64,000 bases of DNA from an uncultured Bacteroidales bacterium (GCA_902781515.1 CACZJU010000004.1:159088-223087), one strand, 5' to 3'; shown: positions 54,101 to 62,504, counted from the stretch's first letter. A program made the numbers and translations. Notes: generated by a model from the letters alone, not told the origin.

Positions 54101-57100
54101 TTGCCTTCTCTGGGAATAGTCTGCCGAGGTTGAACTGAGAGGTTACGGAATAGTTGTAGGAGTCCTCGTCCTTGCGGTCGGCAACGCTCTGTTCGATGCC
54201 ACCGAAACCTGCTGTCTCTACGTGACCCGTAGCATTCACGCTGCCGAGGTCGGAGAGCTGGATGTTGAGCTGTCCCTGTGCTGCCCAACCGCCATCGTTT
54301 GTGAATTCCTGCAGACGAAGTTCGTTAGCCCACACCTCTACGCTCTTCACCGTGCGACCATTGTTGCGGACACCAATCATTATGGTCTTTACCTCACCGA
54401 GCGTGGGGTTACCCATGATGGAAATGCGATTGTTGGGACTGTTGTCATCGTAGCTCTGGAACAACTGGTTGAACGATGTGAGACCGAGACTCTTCTGCTT
54501 ATTGCGTTCCTTCTTGAGGTTGGTGAGGATGTCGAGGTCGATGTTTATCATGTTCTCGACAGGCCATACGGCACGACAATCGACGGGCGAGAATCGGTCG
54601 TAGTTGCCTTCGGGAGTCAGCGTCAATGGCACTTCGTATTCGTAGAAGTTACTCTTGTAGTCTGAGCCCAAGCGCAGGAAGACACTCGTTTCGCCGTCCT
54701 GCAGACTTGTGATGTCATTCATCAGAGCATTGGCGTGAACGAAGAGCTGCAGGTGCTTGTACTGACGCATATCGTAGTTACAGTTTTTATAGACAGCCTT
54801 AGCATCGCCTGGCGACAGATTCTCAACGGCCATAGACAGGGCCTGCTCGTTCTCCTCCACAAGCTGACTCTGACCTGGGTCGGTGACGCGACTGATGCCA
54901 GGAGGCAAGACGTAGTTGACGGGCTGCTTGCTGCTGTTCTCCTCGATGTTGACGGTGCTGACGGTCATGGTGGCACTGGTGGACGGAGCCTCACCTGTGT
55001 AGAGTCCTTGTTCGTAGCTGCGCCAGTCGCCGTGCACGAGGTCGAGGGTTGCCAGACGCATCACCACTGATTCCTCGAAACCCGTCAGGAACATTCGTAT
55101 GAATCGGATGCTGGTGAAGTCGTTGATGTTGCCGACCTTCGATTCGTAGTCATAGAGAGGCACGCGGAACAGGTACCAGTTGACTTCTTCCTTGTTGCCA
55201 TTACGCAGGGTAGCAGTGTAAACACGCTTATCGACAATGTGGTTGCGACCTACTACAAGGTCCTCTGGGCGCACGGAAACATGGTACTGGAAATACTTCT
55301 CGTATTCGTTGAGGGTGAAGTCCTGATTCAGGTCCTCCACATCGGGAGTGGTCTTGTAGGCCGTCTCGTAGCGTTCAGGAGAATTGTTTGAATCGGGAGA
55401 GTTGCCTTCTGGCATGTTTATGCGCTTGTAGCGGTCGAGAATAGAAGTGCGCGCAGCATCGAAGTCGCTGCCGCGATAGTAGTGGTAGTCGTCGCCTGCA
55501 GGGTCGGCATAGAGCGAGTCATAGACTTGGGCATTCACCTTGCCCTGCATCTGCTGCAGATAGTCGGCATAGGCTCCGAAGGTGCGTTCCTGCTCTGATG
55601 TCAGACCGTTGAAACCGGTGTCCTGTGCCGAACGTGCTCCACCCTCGTTGTTGAAGGCGTAGGTGACGCTGGTGGTTGTGGGCACGCGACCCCAATTAGT
55701 CTCTGTGTAGTATGAGGCATCGCCGTCGATTGGCATTCCGCTCTCGAAGAATTTCTTTCCGTCCTTGAGAATATCCTCCGACATTTCGCCGAGGTTGATG
55801 TAGAAGTCTCCACCGTGGTTGCCGGGCTGGTCGCGGTTGTAGATGAAGGGGTCGAGCATCCAGAATTCGATGTACTGGACATTCATGGTCTCGAAGTCGG
55901 TGTTGTCCATCTTGCGCATCATACCGCCCCATTTGTCGGATGGACGCAGGAAATGACCGTTGGCATCAACGTCGGTGGAAAGGTTGTAGGCACCACGCTC
56001 GTAGGGATAGAATGCCAGGTTGAGCACGTTGAGCGACGTTGCCGACTGGTAGCTGTTCTGAGCCTTCTGAGGATAGAGCTCGCGTTCGTAAACCTCACGC
56101 ACATAGTGGTTCGAGAGCTGTTCCATGTCGCTCTTGATGTGGCTGGGAGTGAGGGTACTGCTGCGGCGTGTGAAGAGAGGGTCAACGTAGTACCAAGCCA
56201 ACAGGGCACGGTTGTAGCCGTAGCGAACATCGTCGGTGAGTCGGCTTTCGGGGAACATGGAAGGCGTGCTTGCCTGTGTCCAGTATTGAGGCGTGGTGAG
56301 CGATTCCTTATAGGACGAGTTCTCGAAGTCGTCGAGATACGATGCGTTGCCCTGCACCTTCTTGTTCTGTCCTGCTATTAACTGGGCAAACTCGGCATTG
56401 AAGGTTATCTGGCTGGGCTGCGTGGCGTGGATGAGCGGCAGCTTGTCGAAGATGTTGGTAAGCCACTGACTTTTGCGCTTCCACGAAATGTGAGCTCCCC
56501 ACAGAGTGTTCTTCAGCGGTTCGTTGCCCATGCTCACCTTGGTGGTCATCGGCTGTTCGTTGAGGAACATCAGCGAGGTTCCGATGGTGAAGTCTTTGGA
56601 CAGTTCGTAGTCGAGGTTCACACCCAACATGGTCTTGCGCTGCATTCCGTAGTTGTCGTTCGACTCAACGGAGGCGCTGACATTGGTGCCGGCATCTATG
56701 ATGCTTTGGTTGATGATGGTCACGATGCCCATGTTGTAATCGACGGTGTAGTCGGTGTTCTCGGTCAAGGTCACACCGCCTGCACTTACCACCACGCTTC
56801 CCTGTGCGATGTTGGTGGCTCCGAGGTCTATCTGGCTGCCGTTGGTGCCTTTGTACTGACCTGTTATGAGGAACTTGTCGTGCTCGGCTATCTGTTTGGC
56901 TACAGTCTTGGTGCTGTCGTAGAGTTCGTAGAAGCAGTAGCGGTCGGCTAACGGGTCGTTGTTAATCCACTGACGAAGGTGCTGACCAAAGGGCTCTGCC
57001 ACTGGGAAATAGATGCGTCCCTTGCGGATGGTGTAGCCTTCAACAAAGTCGAACTGACCGTTGGGGTTGGCTTTGTTGTTATTGTCCAGGCGGTCGAGGT

Positions 57101-58958
57101 TCATGGCTCGCAGCAGGGTAGTGGTCTTCAGGTTCTGCTCTGGAAGATAGGTGATATAGACGCCGCTGGAGTCGCTCTGATACTTGATGTCGAGACGGAA
57201 CTTCTCCTTCGACACGCTGGTGGCTCCAAGACTATATACGTTCTTCATCATCAGTCGCCAAGTGGGCAGATAGGGACTTCCGCTGGAGGGCTTCAGCAGT
57301 TTTACGAACAGGGCCTTGGAGTTGTCTGTGACATCGGCGCTGAACTCACCCACTTGGTACGTTTGTCCGTTGTAGGTGTATTCGTAGGCGATACCCAGCA
57401 CATCGTCGGTCTGCAGGGTGCTGTTGAGCGAGATGTAACCGAGGGAGGGACTGAAATAGTATTCGGAAGAGGTGAGCAGGCGCGCGCTCTGCAGCTTTTC
57501 GTAGTCCTCGCCGCCTATGAGGCCGTAGCCATCGAGTTTCTGTGTGGTCTGACTGATGTCGCGGGCATCGTCCAAAGCGCCCACCATAGTCTGGTATTCA
57601 CTGTTCGACTTGTTGGAGGGCACGTTCACAGAACCAGGAGTCCATAGAGCGGAATTACCGATATAGTCGTGCTCGCCAAGGTCGGCAAGCGCGATGATGT
57701 TACGATTGTTGGCAGCGTTCGAAGTCTTGTTGGTTACCCACACCTCCACACGGGTGATATTGATGCCGCTGGCAATGGTGGGTAGCGTCTTCATGCTGTG
57801 GTCGTACTGCTGGTAGAAATAGTGTGAGAGGAAGAAGTGACGGTTTTCCTCGTAGTTTGTTGCAGAGAACTCGAAGGCGTTGGTGGAGCCGCCGCCTTTC
57901 GACGATACACTCTTTGTGGCACTCTTCTTCTGGCTGACCACTGTCTGCATCTTCAATCGGCCGAACTGTACGTCTGTGCGAAGACCAAACAGACTGCTGA
58001 CACCAGGGATAAGGCTGTTGTTGGAAGGGAAAGACACGTTACCGGCTTCCACAAGCTTGATAATCTCGTCTTCCTTACCGTCGTATTTCAGTTTCAGGTC
58101 CTGAGCATCGAAGTCGAAGGTGGCATCAGTGTTGTAGTTGAGTCGCATCTTTATCTTGTCACCCACACTACCCGTCAGGTTCAGATTTATCTTTTCGTCG
58201 AAGTCGAAACCTGTTGTCTTGCGACGATTGGCAGCAAGCGAGGGGTTGTTTACCTTCTTGCTGTTCATACCAAGTTTCAGTTCGGCAGAACCTTGAGTCT
58301 TGATTTGCACACCACCAGGACCGAATATCTTCTCGGCAGGACCGAGGTCGAAGTGCATATCTGTGAAGTCGAACTTTGATTTACCCTTCGATTCGAACAG
58401 CTCGGCATTTCGGTCGCGGAAATATCGTTGCATGCTCTGCTTCATGGTCCACTGACGATATTCGTCGGGAGTCATGAGCAATGGGGTGGTAAGGTAGCTG
58501 CTGGTAAGTCCGAGCTGAGTCTGCTGACTATTGGTGAAACCAAGTCCGCTGGCAGTTCCAGTGCTTGTAACATTGGTGGCATTGCGGCTTTGGTTGCGCT
58601 TGTCAACAGCTTTGCTTGTGGTGGTCTTGCTGCTTGCGCTCGATGATTGCTTGTTTGTGGTGCCTTTGGCACTCTGGCGTTGGGACAGCGTGGTACCCAC
58701 CTGATAGGTGTTCTCCTTTTCGTCGTAGGAGACCTCAGTTTGAAGGTTCTCAGGGTCTTGCAGGTCTATGGCTCGCTTCTTCGCATCTTTCTCCGTTTCT
58801 ACAGCCGTGCGCCTAACCGTATATCGCGGCTTCTTCTGCGTCGCCGTATCCTTGGGAACGGCCTCCCCCTGTCCCCCTCCCAAGGCGGGGGCATGAGCCG
58901 CCATCACCGTCGTGGCAATGGCTATAAACAGACCTAATATGATGTTCCTACCCTTCAA
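51156..58958 (-). CDS. sprA: Type IX secretion outer-membrane translocon SprA (Sov)
   Basis: A 2,600-residue protein of the SprA/Sov family, the giant outer-membrane beta-barrel through which type IX cargo leaves the cell. Matching features are its size, the N-terminal FGPGGVQIKTQGSAELKLGM region and the adjoining ruvA, as in Porphyromonas. The start is TTG at 58958, giving a signal-like MKGRNIILGLFIAIATTVMAAHA. Two parts look added: a Gly-rich LGGGQGEA from a palindromic repeat (58862-58892) and a Lys/Glu/Gln-rich segment at about 1943-2030. It would export the five tailed proteins of this window. Confidence 0.95.
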   Translation of the reverse strand: MKGRNIILGLFIAIATTVMAAHAPALGGGQGEAVPKDTATQKKPRYTVRRTAVETEKDAKKRAIDLQDPENLQTEVSYDEKENTYQVGTTLSQRQSAKGTTNKQSSSASSKTTTSKAVDKRNQSRNATNVTSTGTASGLGFTNSQQTQLGLTSSYLTTPLLMTPDEYRQWTMKQSMQRYFRDRNAELFESKGKSKFDFTDMHFDLGPAEKIFGPGGVQIKTQGSAELKLGMNSKKVNNPSLAANRRKTTGFDFDEKINLNLTGSVGDKIKMRLNYNTDATFDFDAQDLKLKYDGKEDEIIKLVEAGNVSFPSNNSLIPGVSSLFGLRTDVQFGRLKMQTVVSQKKSATKSVSSKGGGSTNAFEFSATNYEENRHFFLSHYFYQQYDHSMKTLPTIASGINITRVEVWVTNKTSNAANNRNIIALADLGEHDYIGNSALWTPGSVNVPSNKSNSEYQTMVGALDDARDISQTTQKLDGYGLIGGEDYEKLQSARLLTSSEYYFSPSLGYISLNSTLQTDDVLGIAYEYTYNGQTYQVGEFSADVTDNSKALFVKLLKPSSGSPYLPTWRLMMKNVYSLGATSVSKEKFRLDIKYQSDSSGVYITYLPEQNLKTTTLLRAMNLDRLDNNNKANPNGQFDFVEGYTIRKGRIYFPVAEPFGQHLRQWINNDPLADRYCFYELYDSTKTVAKQIAEHDKFLITGQYKGTNGSQIDLGATNIAQGSVVVSAGGVTLTENTDYTVDYNMGIVTIINQSIIDAGTNVSASVESNDNYGMQRKTMLGVNLDYELSKDFTIGTSLMFLNEQPMTTKVSMGNEPLKNTLWGAHISWKRKSQWLTNIFDKLPLIHATQPSQITFNAEFAQLIAGQNKKVQGNASYLDDFENSSYKESLTTPQYWTQASTPSMFPESRLTDDVRYGYNRALLAWYYVDPLFTRRSSTLTPSHIKSDMEQLSNHYVREVYERELYPQKAQNSYQSATSLNVLNLAFYPYERGAYNLSTDVDANGHFLRPSDKWGGMMRKMDNTDFETMNVQYIEFWMLDPFIYNRDQPGNHGGDFYINLGEMSEDILKDGKKFFESGMPIDGDASYYTETNWGRVPTTTSVTYAFNNEGGARSAQDTGFNGLTSEQERTFGAYADYLQQMQGKVNAQVYDSLYADPAGDDYHYYRGSDFDAARTSILDRYKRINMPEGNSPDSNNSPERYETAYKTTPDVEDLNQDFTLNEYEKYFQYHVSVRPEDLVVGRNHIVDKRVYTATLRNGNKEEVNWYLFRVPLYDYESKVGNINDFTSIRFIRMFLTGFEESVVMRLATLDLVHGDWRSYEQGLYTGEAPSTSATMTVSTVNIEENSSKQPVNYVLPPGISRVTDPGQSQLVEENEQALSMAVENLSPGDAKAVYKNCNYDMRQYKHLQLFVHANALMNDITSLQDGETSVFLRLGSDYKSNFYEYEVPLTLTPEGNYDRFSPVDCRAVWPVENMINIDLDILTNLKKERNKQKSLGLTSFNQLFQSYDDNSPNNRISIMGNPTLGEVKTIMIGVRNNGRTVKSVEVWANELRLQEFTNDGGWAAQGQLNIQLSDLGSVNATGHVETAGFGGIEQSVADRKDEDSYNYSVTSQFNLGRLFPEKAKINLPVYHSFSQETVKPKYNPLDTDMLLSDALDALQTKQEKDSLRSLTTTKQTQRNLSFSGIKVNIATQKHPMPYDPANFTFNYSRQSTTREGVTTVYEYDRSWRAGMNYSWSPNWKAWEPFKNLKSKSKWLQIVKDQNLTYFPQSITFNTDLTRTYYELQERDVENMENTQSIPVTFSQSFLWNRDFSFKWDIFKSLHFSFQSGTHAEIEEPYGPVNKDLYPDQYQAWKDSIKISLRHFGRPLDYSQTSQLSYKLPINKIPALDWITADASYSANYSWRRGAELDDGSTLGNNINTQRTINGNGKLAMETLYNHSNFLKEANKRFTASKAKSASKKKADEKKKADEKKKKEAEQRKAELEKAKQEAKEKGVPLDSILAQQKSKTPQKQTNAKGVSQQKSKQQKGYAGDITLRRDTTTTITHNQKSKRIIVTARDSAGHEYKLKYKKLDENKILVKNLDSMKVRVNVVAKPKLEDEKWYSAAQAAARFAMMLRNVSVSYRNTYSLALPGFLPNVGSMLGQRRGIGGFQPGLKYAFGLVDDSYIDQAKERGWLLCADNVSTPATTSNTEDLQIKASLEPFTDLKIDISMSNTRNKSQSIQYMYKGNPTTETGSFNMTTISLKSAFGGHGNAHNGYRSKTFNKFCSYLPIYQQRVENRYQGVTYPQGSGYSGTFDPANGTVGMYSSDVMIPAFLAAYTGGNPHKSSLDVFPSLLKMLPNWTLTYRGLSTLPFFRDHFKSVNITHGYKSVYSIGSYNTYSSWLQAFTGSDLGFVENTTTGTYVPSSPYDISTVSINESFSPLAGLNVTLNNNMSFKVEYRTTRVITLSMTSAQINETSSRDAVFGWGYKIDDFQFRSLFKGRSQKAKGKGDKGKGQKTDDKNQNTSTGKKSGGKSNFAHALNLSFDFSFRNQDALRRDIQTGLTEATSGNKAIKASFQCSYALSRWISLSLYYDRQRNAPLLSASAYPTITQDFGLSMKVNLTR
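58862..58892 (-). repeat. G/C-rich palindromic element inside sprA
   Basis: On the minus strand CCCCCGCCTTGGGAGGGGG, then CAGGGGGAGG. It encodes PALGGGQGE just after the signal peptide, in the same frame as the related element in queA. Confidence 0.7.
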
Positions 58959-58981
58959 TTTTCAATTTTCAATTTTCAATT
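58954..58981. repeat. Four heptamers at the sprA start
   Basis: Four TTCAATT units (ATTGAAA on the coding strand) fill the gap between the ruvA stop (58985) and the sprA TTG start, which lies inside the last unit. The TTG 21 bases upstream in the same frame meets a stop after five codons. Confidence 0.85.
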
Positions 58982-58984
58982 AAC

Positions 58985-59578
58985 TCATAAGAGTTTCAAT
59001 GCTTGCTTGATGATTTGCTCGACAGGCATTGACGGGTTATCTGACAAAAGTTTGTTCACCACCTTCGCAGACGGGGCAGGACTGAAGCCAAGCATAGTCA
59101 GCGCAGCCACAGCCTCCTGCTGCACCTCGCTGTTGACGGATGTTGCCTGTGTTGCCGATGAACTTGGAGTGATGTCGAGTCCAAGAATCTTGTCGCGCAG
59201 GTCAACAATGACACGCTGGGCGGCTTTAGGCCCAATACCTTTCACGCCTTTCAGTGCACGGTCGTTGCCGCTGCTTATGATATCCACCAGTTCTGCTGGA
59301 GTGAAGGCCGAGAGAATCATGCGAGCCATAGCTGCACCAATGCCGCTGACACTCGTCAACTGGAGGAAGAGCTCACGCTCGCTCTTCGTGGCAAAACCCC
59401 ACAGTTGGTGGGCATCCTCACGAATCACCTCTACGACATAGAGCTTCACTTCGTTGTGTCCTTGTATTGAAGAAAAAGTGCCCAGACTGATGTTCAGCCC
59501 GTAGCCCACACCTTGGCATTCCACCACTGCAAGAGCAGGTGTCAGCTCTGCCAGAGTGCCTTTTATGTATTCAATCAT
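58985..59578 (-). CDS. ruvA: Holliday junction DNA helicase subunit RuvA
   Basis: RuvA of 197 residues from ATG at 59578 ([20 protein letters not shown]). It binds four-way junctions and loads RuvB for branch migration. Domain I is the OB fold (1-65); domain II has two helix-hairpin-helix motifs ([39 protein letters not shown]); domain III (about 145-197) is the RuvB-binding end. It sits next to sprA, a linkage known in other Bacteroidales. Confidence 0.95.
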   Translation of the reverse strand: MIEYIKGTLAELTPALAVVECQGVGYGLNISLGTFSSIQGHNEVKLYVVEVIREDAHQLWGFATKSERELFLQLTSVSGIGAAMARMILSAFTPAELVDIISSGNDRALKGVKGIGPKAAQRVIVDLRDKILGLDITPSSSATQATSVNSEVQQEAVAALTMLGFSPAPSAKVVNKLLSDNPSMPVEQIIKQALKLL

Positions 59579-59592
59579 ATACTCAGTATTAC

Positions 59593-59617
59593 GCGTTATA
59601 TACCTATAATATAACGC
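59593..59617. promoter_or_regulatory. 25-bp dyad upstream of ruvA
   Basis: GCGTTATAT (59593-59601) and its exact complement ATATAACGC (59609-59617) with a 7-base spacer, 15 bases before the ruvA start. It could be an operator; no regulator is identified. Confidence 0.4.
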
Positions 59618-59648
59618 ACGCACGCGGCTTTTATTGTATTACACCGCG

Positions 59649-59687
59649 AAAAAGCTCCCCACACCACCTTCGGTCAGGGAGCTTTTT
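59649..59687. terminator. Terminator-like hairpin before ruvA
   Basis: AAAAAGCTCCC (59649-59659) pairs with GGGAGCTTTTT (59677-59687). It would end the minus-strand HU-smalltalk transcript. The T-rich tail is longer on the plus strand, although no plus-strand gene precedes it, and the whole unit resembles 37262-37311. Confidence 0.7.
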
Positions 59688-59722
59688 CTTTTACTTTTTA
59701 CTTTTTAATTTTTACTTTTCCA

Positions 59723-59842
59723 TTAGAGGAGTCCGAGGGCGTTGCTGGCTTGTACTGCTCCTGCGCCGCCGAATGCGGCTATGATGGCGGTCGCCAGTTT
59801 CCACAGGAACTTAATCAATTGTCGCTTTGTTTCTTGTTTCAT
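59723..59842 (-). CDS. Smalltalk family protein
   Basis: A 39-residue peptide starting MKQETKRQLIKFLWKLATAI and ending SNALGLL, with one hydrophobic helix (KFLWKLATAIIAAFGGAGAV). It matches, from memory, the short Bacteroidales peptides called smalltalk proteins, often found near HU-like genes. Function is unknown. It lies downstream of the HU gene on the same strand, separated by a heptamer array and a palindrome. Confidence 0.75.
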   Translation of the reverse strand: MKQETKRQLIKFLWKLATAIIAAFGGAGAVQASNALGLL

Positions 59843-59855
59843 GGCATTTAATAAA

Positions 59856-59950
59856 GTTTAGAGTTTAACGTTTAGAGTTTAGAGTCAGTTGTGGAGTTTA
59901 AAGTTTAGAGTTTAAGGTTTAGAGTTTAGAGTCAGTTGTGGAGTTTAAAG
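59856..59950. repeat. Heptamer array between HU and smalltalk genes
   Basis: Units GTTTAGA, GTTTAAC, GTTTAAA and similar, interrupted twice by GTCAGTTGTGGA, giving a larger period of about 45 bases. It lies just upstream of the smalltalk start. Confidence 0.85.
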
Positions 59951-59951
59951 T

Positions 59952-59989
59952 CCCCCCCCTCCCCCTCGGGGGAGGGTCGGGGAGAGGGG
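59952..59989 (+). repeat. G/C-rich palindromic element after the HU gene
   Basis: C-run, then CCCCCTCGGGGGAGGG, then GGGGAGAGGGG; it ends 1 base before the HU stop codon (59991-59993). It is the intergenic relative of the elements in queA and sprA. Confidence 0.75.
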
Positions 59990-59990
59990 T

Positions 59991-60494
59991 CTACTCGGTC
60001 TGGTCGTCGCCGTCGCCGTTGTCGTCGCCTTCGGTGGGGGTGACACCCAGCTCGGTATTGATGGCTGCCTTCTCCTCCTTGCGGGCCTTAGCCTGCTGCT
60101 CGCGGGTGGTCACGTAGTTGAACTCGGCTTCGCTCAACAGGTCGGAGAACTCGCTACCACGGTCCCAGCGCACGTTCACGGCCTTGATATGGGCAGAGGG
60201 GTTGAAGTCGTCGGCGCTGTCCACACCCTCGCTGCTGATGGTGCAGTAGAACGAACCCATCTCGCCCAGATTCACCTTCTTGCCTTCCAGCAACTGCTCA
60301 CGGATGCAGTCAACGGCCTTGGTCAGCACACCTACGATGATGTCGCGGGTGTAGGGCGAGCCGTGCACCTGGATGTGCTTCGCCAGCTTCAGGATGTCAA
60401 TTACTTCGGTGCTCTGCGCGTTGGCATACACCTTCATTTCACTGTTCTTCTCACTTGGATTGGACTTACGAAGTCCCAAACTGTAGTTAATCAT
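59991..60494 (-). CDS. HU-family histone-like DNA-binding protein
   Basis: A 167-residue HU-related protein of the Bacteroidetes type with extended ends. The HU fold runs from about residue 20 to 125 (DILKLAKHIQVHGSPYTRDIIVGVLTKAVDCIREQLLEGKKVNLGEMGSFYCTI). The C-terminus is charged and ends in an Asp/Gly-rich acidic tail (EGDDNGDGDDQTE). Such proteins bend and bind DNA; several copies per genome are usual in Bacteroidales. It is followed by the smalltalk gene. Confidence 0.9.
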   Translation of the reverse strand: MINYSLGLRKSNPSEKNSEMKVYANAQSTEVIDILKLAKHIQVHGSPYTRDIIVGVLTKAVDCIREQLLEGKKVNLGEMGSFYCTISSEGVDSADDFNPSAHIKAVNVRWDRGSEFSDLLSEAEFNYVTTREQQAKARKEEKAAINTELGVTPTEGDDNGDGDDQTE

Positions 60495-60498
60495 AGTT

Positions 60499-60540
60499 GG
60501 TTAATGGTTAATGGTTATTGGTTAAGGGTTAATGGTTAAT
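60499..60540. repeat. Six tandem heptamers upstream of the HU gene
   Basis: GGTTAAT, GGTTAAT, GGTTATT, GGTTAAG, GGTTAAT, GGTTAAT. It begins 5 bases before the HU start codon (60494). Confidence 0.9.
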
Positions 60541-60550
60541 GAAATTTTTT

Positions 60551-60835
60551 GGAGTTATGCGCTTCGCGCTGGAGTTATGTGCTTCGCACGGAGTTATGCA
60601 TCGCTTCGCTCGCGGAGTTATAGGGACGATACATTTGCTGGTTGCGTGATTTAGGGAGTCTAATACATTCGTCCTTAACTCCTGTCCGAAGGACGAGCGA
60701 AGCGATAACTCCTTTCGCTCGACCTTGGTCGCTTGCCTTAGCAAGAACTTCTTTAACTCCGTAGCCGGAGGCTGCCCGGCTTTCAAGAGGAAGACGGGCG
60801 TCTTGCCGGCATAAGACCTGCGTCTTCCGCTTTCA
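60551..60835. repeat. Hairpin mosaic, repeat-family copy B
   Basis: Units of GGAGTTAT followed by a small hairpin repeat three times from 60551 (GCGCTTCGCGC, GTGCTTCGCAC, CGCTTCGCTCG). A core at 60614-60712 has GGAGTTAT/ATAACTCC ends and matches copy A (86 bases, 8 mismatches). 60702-60760 matches the repeat in etfB. Further hairpins (GTAGCCGG..., GAAGACGGGCGTCTTG...) continue to about 60835. An 85-codon ORF across it is not considered real. Confidence 0.8.
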
Positions 60836-61202
60836 CATATAATAGATACAAAGTGCGTGCCAAAATACTATGTATTTTGAATTGTCAGTCTTTCTGCAAT
60901 TCTGCCAACCCATCTGCCAATATGACTGTCAAACAGACACTACAACACTACAACGCTATGACGCTATGACGTTTATGTTTTGCAGTACAACCCTGACTAT
61001 ATATTACAACCTATATTATATATTATAATATAATATATAATATAAATATAATACTTATAAATTGTAATTATGCCTAACCACTTGTTTGTTAAAATCCAAA
61101 TGTTGTTGCGTTGGTGTGTTGTTGCGTTGTAGCGATATATTTCGCTGCTTTTTTGACCTTATCTAAAAACTTTTTCGTATCTTAGCAGCCAGAATGCGCC
61201 CT
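60836..61202. other. Gene-free AT-rich region before the restriction locus
   Basis: No gene is seen. Short repeats of the ACTACAAC/GCTATGAC type (about 60949-60976) face complementary GTTGCGTTG/GCGTTGTAGCG (about 61105-61132) across an A/T core (60998-61060), similar in plan to 37360-37597. A near-consensus -7 box TATCTTAG lies at 61178-61185. Confidence 0.6.
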
Positions 61203-61257
61203 CGCGCACATCACACATGGAAAACTAGAGGAAAAAATACATAACTATATATGGCAA
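61203..61257 (+). repeat. 55-bp direct repeat, left copy
   Basis: Identical to 62711-62765. It contains the leader and the first seven bases (ATGGCAA) of the gene at 61251. Confidence 0.9.
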
Positions 61258-61454
61258 AGAAACAGAAAGATACTACTTCTCAGTCCACTGTTCCGAAGTC
61301 TGCGCAGGAGCTGAAGCTGGAAGGAGTACAGAATTTGTACAACTTCCTGTTTGAGGCTATCAAACCTTATACCGAGGTGCTAGCAGAATTCAAGACTGCT
61401 TACGAAGAAGTGAAACTTCGTGAAGCAGAATTTAGAAAAATAATAGATGCTTAG
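61251..61454 (+). CDS. Small hypothetical protein at the restriction locus
   Basis: A 67-residue protein starting MAKKQKDTTSQSTVPKSAQ. The N-terminal 20 residues are polar; the rest (LEGVQNLYNFLFEAIKPYTEVL...VKLREAEFRKIIDA) is predicted helical, perhaps a coiled coil. No family recognised. It overlaps the following nuclease gene by 8 bases, so the two are probably made together. Confidence 0.6.
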   Translation: MAKKQKDTTSQSTVPKSAQELKLEGVQNLYNFLFEAIKPYTEVLAEFKTAYEEVKLREAEFRKIIDA

Positions 61455-62504
61455 GCCGATGGAAGAGATTGTTAATAAAAACAACGAAATAGTCTTGTTC
61501 AACGATGTCTGTAACATTATAGATCAGACTCGTAATAAGATTGCAGTATACGTCAATACAGAGGTATGCCTTACCAACTGGTATGTGGGTAAGCGTATTA
61601 AGGAAGATGTGCTATATAATCAGCGAGCTGAATACGGAAAACAGATACTCAAAAATCTTTCCAGAAGATTAACCGAACAGTACGGAAGTGGTTGGAGCAT
61701 CTACAAACTGCAACATTGTGTACGCGTGCGTACACTTTTACCGAAGATGAAATTGTGTACGCCACTCGTACACAATTAAGCTGGACGCATCTTCGTTCTC
61801 TAATGGGAGTGAAAGATTCCCTTGAAAGACAGTTCTATGCACAAATGTGTACGATAGAACATTGGGATACCCGTACCTTGGACGAGAAGATAGATCAGCA
61901 ACTGTACCAGCGCACAGCCATAAGCAGAAAACCAGAAGAAGTCATTAAAAAAGAGCTTCAGGAAGCAAGGAACAATAATCAGCTACTACCAGATATGGTC
62001 TTTAGGAGTAGCTATATACTTGACATGCTTGGCTTGCCAGATGTGTTCTCTGAAAGCGACCTGGAAGCCGCGATTATCACGCAGATTGAAGACTTTATCA
62101 AAGAGTTAGGCTCCGATTTTACATTCGTGGCACGCCAGAAGCGTATTACTGTCGATGCTGTAGATTATTACATCGATCTGCTATTCTTCCATAGGGAATT
62201 GAGACGCTTGGTTGCCATCGATTTGAAACTGGGTAAATTCAAGCCAGAATATGAAGGACAAATGCTGCTTTATCTTAGGTATCTCAATCAAAACGAGAAG
62301 AAGCCATGGGAAGAGTCACCTATAGGTCTTATTCTGTGTTCGGAAGGAAATACTGAGCACGTTGAATATCTCATGCTGGATGAAAACAGCCCTATAAAAG
62401 TCGCTCAATATTACACCCAACTTCCCGACAAGAAGCTTTTGGCAGCCAAATTGAAGAAAGCCATCGCTATAGCAAGAGAACAATCCCAAGCTCATAAAGA
62501 ATGA
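61447..62504 (+). pseudogene. YhcG/DUF1016 family PDDEXK nuclease, frameshifted
   Basis: Two overlapping reading frames make one protein. The first (61447-61779) holds the DUF1016 N-terminal domain (NWYVGKRIKEDVLYNQRAEYGKQIL). The second (from 61692, used from about 61730) continues with YTFTEDEIVYATRTQLSWTHLR and the nuclease domain (VDAVDYYIDLLFFHRELRRLVAIDLKLGKFKPEYEGQM), whose Asp, Glu/Asp-x-Lys residues look intact. The switch lies in or near the palindrome GTGTACGCGTGCGTACAC (61717-61734) and needs a -1 shift. It may be a broken gene, a sequencing error or programmed shifting. YhcG proteins often accompany type I restriction genes. Confidence 0.8.

Noticed and set aside
60529-60786. 85-codon minus-strand frame
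   Set aside because: It lies wholly in the hairpin mosaic and its sequence is a translation of repeats.
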